Source: Puniceicoccales bacterium (GTDB taxonomy: Bacteria > Verrucomicrobiota > Verrucomicrobiia > Opitutales > JAIRLM01). Taken from it: a stretch of 19,549 bases of DNA. Made by a program: the position numbers and the translations under genes. A model generated the notes under the pieces. It was not told the origin of the DNA and searched no databases. It saw nothing but the letters and a program-made list of their open reading frames with translations. Positions within the stretch are counted from its first letter, which is position 1. Each line of letters begins with the position of its first letter. The stretch covers positions 1 through 19,549 of the forward strand of contig JAITDL010000026.1 of the NCBI GenBank assembly GCA_031282565.1, read 5' to 3'. This document shows positions 7,697 to 15,400 of the stretch, in pieces.

Positions 7697-9283
7697 ATGG
7701 ATCAATATAAATTTAATCTTCCTGCCGTTGTGGAGCATTTCTCTGGAGTTGCGGGAGCGTTTTCCGGGGGACGCGATCTTGGGAACAGAGAAGTTGTTGC
7801 GCTTCTAAGCGCGAAATGGGTAAAAACAAAACAGCTTGCCGCTGAAGTTTGCAAATTGTATGCCGCAAGGGATGTAAAGCTGGGTGTCAGTCATGTAAAA
7901 AATCCAGGCCAATGGTTGCTTGAAGCAGCTCAAACTCCGATTCTAGGCTTTGGTAGCAACGAATGCGCAGCCTATGCAATCTTACGCTATGTGCGCATTG
8001 TTCAGCCACTGGAATACATGTCGCTGCTTCTCATGCTAATAATGGGGAGACAATTCACGCTAACAATTCAATCGGAGAGTGATGGCGGATCTGACCGTAG
8101 ATATGAGCTGCATATTACTTTGCCCCATGCAGTTGAAGCTGCCACTGCAGTACTCATAGGCACGCCGTCCTGCCCTTCCCCTGTAAATCGTCTTGCGGTT
8201 ATGGCCATTCACGAGGCCATTGTTAGGGGCATAGTTGCAGCTGTGCCGGAACATTTTGTTGTGGCGTGGCGTGCAATATATTTTTCCTACTGCATACAAT
8301 GCGGAGTCAGCAGCCATGACATATTAGACGCGGCGATCCGTTTGCGAAGCCTGCCATTCAACGGCGAAATTACTGCGGCGGTCAGAAAAATATGTGATGG
8401 AGAGCAGTCTCAACATCCAATTGCGATGAGTGTCATGGTTGATATTTTCCACATTGACGCTGTTGTGGCCGATGGAATTCTTGCTGCATGTGACAGTGTA
8501 ATCGGCAGACTTTTTGCGGCGGCCATTACGCCGTTTATTTCCTATGGCAAAATAGGGCAAATTGTTGACTCGGACATTAAATGGATGACAGTTGCACCGG
8601 TTGGCAAAGAAGAAAGAGCCATCGACAATTCATGTGTTGCAGTCGCCATATTTCCGCATTTCTATTCAAAATTATGCGATGACGCAGTGGAACTTGCAAG
8701 AGGTTTTTCTAAAACTCCGTTTGATTGCAGCTGCATTGACATATTTCTGTGCGAAACATCCCTTCATAGCGGCAATGGCAGTGGCCTATGCAAGAGCATT
8801 AGTGGTGATCTTGTCTGTTCCAAATGCTGGGACAGCCCCACAAATGGAGTTGTTGCCATACTACCCAATGCCGGTATCGCGTCGTTTAATTTCGCGATGA
8901 ACAACCGTGAGCGCATGGAATTTGCGCGTAGCCTTGTCGGGCACATCGCGCCCAGGCAAAGTAAAACATACATCACATATAGCATGGATGAAGTCCCGCA
9001 TGCAAGTTTAGCTGAAGTTGGAGTGACGGCAGACGGCATTGTAAAAATATATTGGACTGACGGAGAAGTTGAAATAGAAAAAGGAACTGGCAGGTTGATT
9101 GGTCCCTATGCAATTGCAATTGCATTTGCAGCGAATAGCGGGAAGGCTACCGGATTCAGTCGCGCACTTAGTTGTGGAGAAGAATTGATTAGTCTAGCGC
9201 CTGCGGCCATACAAGGGGTGCCAGCTTTGCGCACACGGCTCACCTTCGCTCGGCCCTTCTCCGTCGCAATTGCAGACAGCTGA
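7697..9283 (+). CDS. Hypothetical protein with a Cys-rich patch (528 aa)
   Basis: No family recognised. The protein has 528 residues with no signal peptide. One hydrophobic stretch near residues 104-118 (YMSLLLMLIMG) is more likely buried than membrane-spanning. A cysteine-rich patch contains C344, C346, C352, H357, C365, C374 and C377. This could bind zinc, although the spacing fits no finger type I know. After it, IVKIYWTDGEVEIE (near 452-465) looks like a beta hairpin. The gene is divergent from the 210-residue gene and convergent with the second glycosyltransferase (18 bases between stops). There is no Shine-Dalgarno before the ATG at 7697; an ATG at 7677 is out of frame. Its unbroken length and ordinary composition support a real gene. 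Confidence 0.78.
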   Translation: MDQYKFNLPAVVEHFSGVAGAFSGGRDLGNREVVALLSAKWVKTKQLAAEVCKLYAARDVKLGVSHVKNPGQWLLEAAQTPILGFGSNECAAYAILRYVRIVQPLEYMSLLLMLIMGRQFTLTIQSESDGGSDRRYELHITLPHAVEAATAVLIGTPSCPSPVNRLAVMAIHEAIVRGIVAAVPEHFVVAWRAIYFSYCIQCGVSSHDILDAAIRLRSLPFNGEITAAVRKICDGEQSQHPIAMSVMVDIFHIDAVVADGILAACDSVIGRLFAAAITPFISYGKIGQIVDSDIKWMTVAPVGKEERAIDNSCVAVAIFPHFYSKLCDDAVELARGFSKTPFDCSCIDIFLCETSLHSGNGSGLCKSISGDLVCSKCWDSPTNGVVAILPNAGIASFNFAMNNRERMEFARSLVGHIAPRQSKTYITYSMDEVPHASLAEVGVTADGIVKIYWTDGEVEIEKGTGRLIGPYAIAIAFAANSGKATGFSRALSCGEELISLAPAAIQGVPALRTRLTFARPFSVAIADS

Positions 9284-9301
9284 TAGTGTGGATGGCCAAG
9301 C

Positions 9302-10435
9302 TTATCTGCCGCGGGCACTAGTTCGGTGGCTGCGGCTTGCTTCTCTACTATTTCCCGTTTCAAACGCTTTTGTGTAGGCGCTGCCACCATGTCTTTTCAT
9401 GGTGCTGCATACAATTCCCTGCAATTCCTTTGGATAGACATTAACATAGGCCGTAAATGCCCTCACCCCCTCTTCAGTTGGGAGTGACTTAAACGTATCG
9501 ATCAGACGGCCACTTCCAGTCAGATGCCAATTGGCATACACATTGCGAATTTGTGGATCGTCTTCGTTCTCAAGGACAAATTTTGAATATTTTGTCACAC
9601 AATCTACCCAGCGCCTGGCGTAGTCCTTGTCGTGCCGTTTTTTCGCGGCCAGGCCCGTGTTGCAAAAGTATTGCAAGCCATCGTAGTCGAGATTTACGCA
9701 TTTTTTTGCATCGCGCAGCACCATCCAGCAGAAGAAATTGTCCTCATTCTGCGTGATGTTATTGGCCGCTGCGAATGGCATAACTTTTTGCGCCATTTTC
9801 ACAAGAAGTTCAGTTTTCCACAGCTTATTCCACACCTGTGCAGGTATTTTACCGCTCGCCAACATGGCAAGTGGACTAGTGGTGCACGCACTGACTGCGC
9901 GCGACTTTTTCGGCTTTGGTGGCCATGGCCCTAAATTCGTCCCATTGGAAAATATTGCTGAAAACACAACAACATCCACATCATGCGCAGTGGCAGCGGC
10001 ATAGGTAAGTTTTGCCGTTTCTGGAAACATCCTGTCATCGCTGTCCAACCATAGAATGTATTCGCCCTTTGCCGCTAAAATAGCCTTCAGACGGCTGTAG
10101 ATCAGGCCTCGATTCTCTCCGTTTTCGAGCACAGATATTATTTGCGGGTATTTCGCTTCGTACGATTTGAGTATGGCCAGCGACCCGTCCGTGGACCCGT
10201 CATCGACGCAGATAATTTCGATATTTTTCAGGGTTTGATTCAATGCGCTGTCTAGGGCAGCAGCCACATAGCGCTCCGTATCGTAGACGGGAATGCAAAT
10301 CGACACCGCCGGATGGTTGCCGCCGCCGTTCGCCGCCACCTCAACTCCGGATGCTTGAGGCAGGAATAGCGACGACACAAATGCCACAACTGGAAAGAAT
10401 TTACGCCACACAGCATTTAATTTTTGCGCAATCAC
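9302..10435 (-). CDS. Family-2 (GT-A) glycosyltransferase with N-terminal signal or anchor
   Basis: The protein has 377 residues from a GTG at 10435; upstream in frame there is a stop within a few codons and no better ATG. The first 30 residues read as a signal peptide or anchor: a basic start, a hydrophobic core at about 14-27, then QASG. The GT-A domain begins near residue 42 with VSICIPVYD. DDGSTDG lies at 78-84 and the metal-site block LDSDD at 130-134. It is paralogous to the plus-strand glycosyltransferase at 5815-6903 along nearly the whole length. The DNA has diverged visibly, so the duplication is old. A polar tail rich in Arg and Ser ends the protein. If the signal is cleaved, the catalytic domain would lie outside the cytoplasm, where nucleotide sugars are absent; a membrane anchor, or export into a host cell, is then more sensible. 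Acceptor and donor are unknown. Confidence 0.9.
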   Translation of the reverse strand: MIAQKLNAVWRKFFPVVAFVSSLFLPQASGVEVAANGGGNHPAVSICIPVYDTERYVAAALDSALNQTLKNIEIICVDDGSTDGSLAILKSYEAKYPQIISVLENGENRGLIYSRLKAILAAKGEYILWLDSDDRMFPETAKLTYAAATAHDVDVVVFSAIFSNGTNLGPWPPKPKKSRAVSACTTSPLAMLASGKIPAQVWNKLWKTELLVKMAQKVMPFAAANNITQNEDNFFCWMVLRDAKKCVNLDYDGLQYFCNTGLAAKKRHDKDYARRWVDCVTKYSKFVLENEDDPQIRNVYANWHLTGSGRLIDTFKSLPTEEGVRAFTAYVNVYPKELQGIVCSTMKRHGGSAYTKAFETGNSREASRSHRTSARGR

Positions 10436-10543
10436 CTTCGCAAGTCAAGCCGGGAACGGCGGCAAATCCAAAATTTTTTTACAAATATCCCATCCAGCAA
10501 AATTTTACATACAAATCCCGCACGATTGGCAAAATTGCGCTGG

Positions 10544-11388
10544 ATGAAAAATTTTAAAATTCAAAATGCCAGCTTGGAACCGACACAGCGCTACGCTCAT
10601 TTCGACTTGAATGAGTTCTGCGGCGGTGAAAACCTCGGCAACGCTGAACGGTGTCAGCAAGATGTAAATCCCTGCAGCCAAGGAGTTTCACGCCTTTTTG
10701 CCAGTGGAGCCGAGGCTATGATTGCGAAATTACCTCCATTGCAGCTTCCGGAGAATTTATTTTCGCTGCCGGCAGATGATGGCGCGGCGATTTTGCAAAA
10801 GTACTTGGACGCCATGGCGCCGAGCGAACGCTACGACTTTCTTGCGCCGCTCGTCCGCAAAGAGTGGAAATGGTTCTGCAAAGCGGCGCCACATCTCATA
10901 CTCCCAGAACCTAAACCGCTGCGTGAAGGTGAGCCAATTCGCATAGGTATCCGCATGTGGCAAACAAACGCTGCATGCAGCAGTGCAAAAATATTGTGCG
11001 CCAATTAAAAATTGGCCATGCCGTTGACATTGGAGGATTTGAAAAAGATTTAGCACCCTACTACAGCTCCGGCGCTATGCTTTTGTGTGCGTCACGATTT
11101 GAAGGGTTTCACAACGGGCTTCAAGAAGCGAAAATCTTTGGCCTGCCGGTAGTTAGCACCGCCATGCCCTATTTGGAAACTTTGAAGCGCGGCTGCATTC
11201 AAGTTCCACAGGGTGATGCCGATGCGCTTGCAAATGCCGCAGTAGACCTGCTGCAGAACGACGAAAAGCGGAAACAACTCGGCGCCGAAGCCAGGCAGGA
11301 TATGATTGAAAACTTCTCTGCGGCAATAACTTTTGGAAAGTACGAAGCTCTCTTCGACGCCATCTTCAAAGGCAATGGCGACGCGTGA
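10544..11388 (+). pseudogene. Decayed family-4 glycosyltransferase (internal deletion and frame change)
   Basis: The 3' part (10957-11388, 143 codons) encodes the C-terminal half of a GT-B, family-4 glycosyltransferase. It includes SRFEGFHNGLQEAKIFGLPVV, with the family's donor-binding acidic motif (EGF...E), then a usual C-terminal helix pattern. The upstream frame (from ATG 10544 or 10718 to a stop at 11006) ends with EPIRIGIRM, which looks like the first strand of an N-terminal Rossmann domain, and then runs into meaningless sequence. The two frames differ, switching at about 10945-10985. About 200 residues expected between these parts are missing. The simplest reading is a deletion of some 600 bases plus a frame change. 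No good start signal precedes the 3' part. It might still be expressed as a half protein, but it cannot be a complete glycosyltransferase. Confidence 0.65.
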
Positions 11389-11394
11389 AAGCTG

Positions 11395-11414
11395 ACTTCT
11401 TGGGGAGTTTTTTT
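11395..11414 (+). terminator. Weak candidate terminator after the glycosyltransferase remnant
   Basis: ACTTC (11395-11399) can pair with GGAGT (11404-11408), with one G-U pair and a TTGG loop, followed by seven T (11408-11414). It starts 7 bases after the stop at 11388, before a convergent gene. The stem is short and the call is tentative. Confidence 0.3.
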
Positions 11415-11443
11415 AAATCGCACACAGGGTCCGCTGCCAAATT

Positions 11444-11902
11444 TTACAGCGCGGCGTGCCCACTTTTGTCTTCCTTAAGTCCACATCCAGACCGCAGTGC
11501 ACGATACGCGTGAACTAAAACACTAACTACGGACGAGCTAATTACAAGTATGGCCTGCATCATGTCGACGTCCGCATGGCCGTTGTTATACTTCCACGCG
11601 TCTATGCTTCCACCGGCTATGGTTACAATCAACGGCACGATGGCAAACAGATGGACCCACATGTTATCATCACAGCTGCAGCCACAAAATTCTGTGCCGC
11701 ACATAGCCGTCAGCAGAATTATTGAAATAGATGAACCAACGATGTCGCACATGGCGGCCTTGAAATCCACGTATGTCCCACCATTGTTGTACTGATACAT
11801 GTTCCATGCGCCGGTGATGAGGGCTCCAACGGGCCCCGTCATTTTAAGGCCATAGTTCCCGCATTTGTCGCCGTCCAAATTCTTCAAGCATTCTTCACAC
11901 AT
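11444..11902 (-). CDS. Small Cys-rich multi-span membrane protein with internal duplication (152 aa)
   Basis: No family recognised. The protein has hydrophobic segments near residues 22-34, 48-67, 81-99 and 114-132. It contains two related halves: residues about 29-63 and 96-130 align at a constant offset of 67, sharing (Y)YNNG, VD and a Ser-rich hydrophobic helix (GSSIS versus SSVVS). Cysteines cluster at the N-terminus (C2, C5, C14) and in the loop between the halves (CGTEFCGCSC, 68-77). This suggests metal binding or disulfides in loops. The start is well supported: GAGGG lies 8 bases before the ATG at 11902, the clearest Shine-Dalgarno in the window. A good promoter lies 85 bases further upstream. 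It is convergent with the glycosyltransferase remnant. Confidence 0.78.
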   Translation of the reverse strand: MCEECLKNLDGDKCGNYGLKMTGPVGALITGAWNMYQYNNGGTYVDFKAAMCDIVGSSISIILLTAMCGTEFCGCSCDDNMWVHLFAIVPLIVTIAGGSIDAWKYNNGHADVDMMQAILVISSSVVSVLVHAYRALRSGCGLKEDKSGHAAL

Positions 11903-11916
11903 GGCAAATTCCCTCT
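11890..11916 (-). promoter_or_regulatory. Shine-Dalgarno GAGGG that fixes the 152-aa start
   Basis: On the minus strand the sequence before ATG 11902 reads AGAGGGAATTTGCC. The GAGGG is at normal spacing from the ATG. It is notable because nearly every other gene in this window has no recognisable ribosome-binding site. Confidence 0.6.
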
Positions 11917-11993
11917 ATCTAAATGGCAGATTGGCACTGCACCGCGCAGGACCGCACCACTCGTGTCCGAGAAAGGGCAGCCCGAAATAAAAT

Positions 11994-12022
11994 AAAATAA
12001 TTTAGCGGAAAATTTACGTCAA
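11994..12022 (-). promoter_or_regulatory. Promoter of the 152-aa membrane protein gene
   Basis: On the minus strand, TTGACG (12017-12022) and TATTTT (11994-11999) are separated by exactly 17 bases. Transcription would start near 11987 and give a leader of about 85 bases before ATG 11902. The leader is GC-rich with CACTGCACCGCG (11935-11946, plus-strand reading), a 12-mer shared with the palindrome region at 5720-5731. The promoter lies between the 100- and 152-residue genes, so the latter need not be co-transcribed with its neighbour. The rest of the 144-base gap shows only A/T-rich sequence and a short CAATT/AATTG inverted repeat. Confidence 0.45.
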
Positions 12023-12046
12023 TTCGGCCCAATTGTTATTTTTTCG

Positions 12047-12349
12047 CTAATTAGTTTTAGCCTGCTGAGATTTTTCTGCCGCAGATTTCCTCTTATCGGC
12101 TACATAGGACAAAGCAACGGCAATGAGTAGCCATATGTACAATACTGCGGATGGAATGAATAGCCACGATACGTTGCACATTAGTGCAGCCACGAAAAAT
12201 GTGGCAGCAGCAGCAAACACCATGAGTGACGTTATCCAGTTGCGGATACACGTCAATGCTTTGGGTGCCGTTGGCGATTGTTTTTCGCCATTGGCGGCAT
12301 CAGTTTGTGAACTACTCCTAGTGCCAAGAGCAGAGATAAGACTGTTCAT
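12047..12349 (-). CDS. Small Inc-like membrane protein with two hydrophobic segments (100 aa)
   Basis: No family recognised. A polar, Ser/Thr-rich N-terminus of about 36 residues is followed by hydrophobic segments at about 38-58 and 62-83. The turn is only three or four residues, and a basic/polar tail (ADKRKSAAEK...) follows. This is the same paired-segment layout as the 319-residue protein, without the large soluble domain. There is no Shine-Dalgarno before ATG 12349, but promoter-like hexamers end 11 bases upstream. It lies 65 bases downstream of nifJ on the same strand. An ordinary small inner-membrane protein is an equally good description. Confidence 0.7.
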   Translation of the reverse strand: MNSLISALGTRSSSQTDAANGEKQSPTAPKALTCIRNWITSLMVFAAAATFFVAALMCNVSWLFIPSAVLYIWLLIAVALSYVADKRKSAAEKSQQAKTN

Positions 12350-12360
12350 ATGAAAAACGG

Positions 12361-12387
12361 ACTATAAAAAAACATTAAATATGTAAA
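12361..12387 (-). promoter_or_regulatory. Candidate promoter of the 100-aa membrane protein gene
   Basis: On the minus strand, TTTACA (12382-12387) and TATAGT (12361-12366), each 5 of 6 to consensus, are separated by 15 bases, which is shorter than ideal. The -10 ends 11 bases before ATG 12349, giving a predicted leader of about 5 bases. Confidence 0.3.
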
Positions 12388-12414
12388 GAACATTCCGCCT
12401 ATTGCCAGTTCGAA

Positions 12415-15400
12415 CTAAGCCTTAGTTCCACCTAGTGATTCATATAATTTTTTCCTATTTGCAACGAAATCTTTCGCTCCGGAGGCTAATTCCTTTGAGC
12501 GTTCCGGCTGTGAGCGCATTAGCTGGCTGAAGCGATTCTCCTTGGCCATGAATTCGCAGACATCGCCGTTGCTGCCCAGTGAATCAATCTGCAACGGATT
12601 CTCTCCGTTTGCTGTACGCCGTGGATCGAAGCGGTACAGCGGCCAGTAGCCGGACGCCACCGCCGCCTTCTGGTGATCCAGTTGCTCCTCCATGTCGTAG
12701 CCGTGGGAAATGCATGGGCAATAGGCGACTATCAGCGCAGGCCCGCCGTAGGACTCCGCCTCCTTGAAAGCCTGCAGCGTTTGGTTATCCCTGGCGCCGA
12801 GAGCAACCTGAGCAACGTAGGCCGTGCCGTAGCACATGGCTATGCGGCCAAGATCTTTTTTGTGCAATGACTTACCTGCTGCGGCAAATTTTGCAACCGC
12901 TCCCATGGGCGTCGACTTCGATTGCTGTCCGCCTGTATTGGAGTAGACTTCCGTGTCCAGGACTAGGATTTTTATATTTTTCCCGCTTGCTATGGCGTGA
13001 TCCAGGCCGCCAAAGCCGATGTCATAGGCCCAGCCGTCGCCGCCTATAACCCATACGGATTTCCGCACAAGACGTTCGGCGAGATCGCAAAGCGCAATTA
13101 AATCCTCGCGGCGGGATTTTTTCCACTCCGCCCGCAGCCGTTCGACACGTTCCCGCTGGCGGTCGATGTCAAACTGACTATTTTGCTCCGCTTCTAGGAT
13201 TTCTTTCACAAGTTCGCCGGCGACATCGCCCTCCCTTGCACGGAAAAGTTCCTCGGCAATCTGCCGCTGTTTTTCGACGGCCAAAACCATTCCGAGGCCG
13301 AATTCCGCGTTATCCTCGAAGAGAGAATTTGCCCAGGCCGGTCCACGTCCATGATTATTTTTGCAGTAGGGAGACGTTGGCAAATTTCCGCCGTAGATTG
13401 ATGAACACCCAGTCGCATTCGCGATAATTAGGTGATCGCCAAATAGCTGCGTCAGCAGTTTGATGTATGCCGTTTCGCCGCAGCCGGCACAGGCTCCTGA
13501 GAACTCAAATAGTGGTCTAAGGAATTGCGATCCGCGAATGTCGTCGGGAACGTCTGCCGCGGTCGGCTGCGGGAGTTGGCAGAAAAATTTGAAATTCTCC
13601 TTCTCGGCGGTGAGGAAATTTTCCTTTGGCTTGAGTGCCAGTGCCTTCTTGCCTTCGTCTCCGCGACTTTTGCCCATGCAAGCAGCTGCGCAGAGTCCGC
13701 AGCCGGTGCAGTCCTCGGGAGCGACCTGGACCGTAAATTTGCAATTGGGTTTGTCCTTTGATCTGTAATCCATTGATTGAAATTGCTCCGGCGCAGTCGA
13801 TAGAGCAGTTTCAGCATAGAATTTAACGCGGATGGCACCGTGGGGGCAGACGAGGGCGCAGCGGTTACACTGTATGCAGATGGATGGGTCCCAGCGCGGG
13901 ATCTCGCTGGCTATGTTGCGTTTTTCGTAGCGTACGGTGTCCGTTGGCCATGTGCCGTCAACGGGCATGGCGCTCACCGGCAACGACTCGCCGCGGTCGC
14001 GGAGCAGTGGAAATGTTACATCTTTCACAAAATGTGGAATGTCGCAGCAGCGGCAGCAGCACGGTGAGTTCCCTTCTGTTGGAATGGCTTCTCTCTGCAG
14101 CTGCACCTGGAAGAACCGCGCGAGCGTGTTGTCCACGCAGGCGAAATTTTTGTCGATCACATCCTTCCCTTTTTTCGCGTATGTCTTTTCTATGGAACGT
14201 TTTATCGCTTCAATTGCCCTGTCCCGCGGCAGAATACCTGAAATCGCAAAAAATACGGTCTGCATTATGGTGTTAATGCGTCGCTCCATGCCATTTGCGT
14301 GGGCAACGGCGTAGGCATCGATGACGTAGAAGCGCAGATTAAGATCAACTATCTTCTCAAACACATTCCGCGGAAGATGTTTGCCAATTTCTTCCGGGCC
14401 GTAGGGAGCATTCAGCAGGAAAACGCCTCCAGCCGCCGCCCGGTCGAGGATGTCGAATTTTTCCAAAAATTGGAACTGGTGGCAGCCGATGAACTTGGCT
14501 TTGCCGATTAGGTACGGCGCGCGGATCGGTTTTGGCCCGAAGCGGAGGTGGGAAACGGTCATGCCGCCGGATTTTTTCGAATCGTAGACGAAGTAGGCCT
14601 GTGCGTGGTTATCTGTCTCCGTGCCTATGATTTTGATGGTGTTTTTATTGGCCCCAACGGTGCCGTCGGATCCAAGCCCAAAAAACAGTGCGCTGAAGCA
14701 TTTTTCGTCGGATGCCAGATGAAATGCTGGATCGTAGGGCACGGAAATATTTGTCACGTCGTCGTCTATGCCGACTGTGAAATGCGTTGGCAGTTTCTTG
14801 GAGGAGCAGGCATCGACGATTCCCTTCACCATTGCCGGGGAAAATTCTTTGGATCCGATGCCGTAGCGGCCGCCGTAGATCGTTGGAGTGAAACTTTTTG
14901 CAAGAAGTCCTCCCGTGCGCGCTTCGGCGATTGCCGCCGCGACGTCAAGGTAGAGCGGTTCGCCAAGTGAGCCAGGTTCCTTGGTTCTGTCTAGGACAAC
15001 GATGTGGTGGACTTTTTTTGGCAACGCGGCGGCGAATGCTTCCACTGAAAATGGCCTGTAGAGCCGCACCTTAACCAGTCCAAGGCTCGCTCCGGCGCCA
15101 TTGAGTTCTCCAATGGTTTCTCCAATGGTCTCTGCTCCTGAGCCCATGGCAACGAACACCACATCGGCGTCGGCGTCGCCCACATAGTCGAATATTTTAT
15201 AGCTCCGACCAGTTCCCTTGGCGAAGCGCTCCATGATGCCGCCGATAATTCCGGGAACGGCGTTGTAGAAGCTGTTGGAACGCTCTCTGCCCTGGAAGTA
15301 TACGTCTGGGTTTTGCGCCGTTCCGCGGGCAGTTGGATGATTCGGATTTAGCGCGCGCAGGCGAAATGCCTCCAGGGCTAGTGGATCGATGAGTTCTCGC

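Noticed and set aside
12017..12040. CAATTCGGCCCAATTG followed by a T-rich run on the plus strand, terminator-like
   Set aside because: The stem is only five A/T-rich base pairs, and no plus-strand gene ends there; its TTGACG reading on the other strand is a better explanation.
12406..12415. Perfect palindrome AGTTCGAACT at the nifJ stop
   Set aside because: A single 10-base palindrome with no T-run and no second copy; chance is likely.
13452..14314. Several open frames of 70-140 codons on both strands within nifJ
   Set aside because: They are shadows of a strongly supported coding frame with family motifs throughout.
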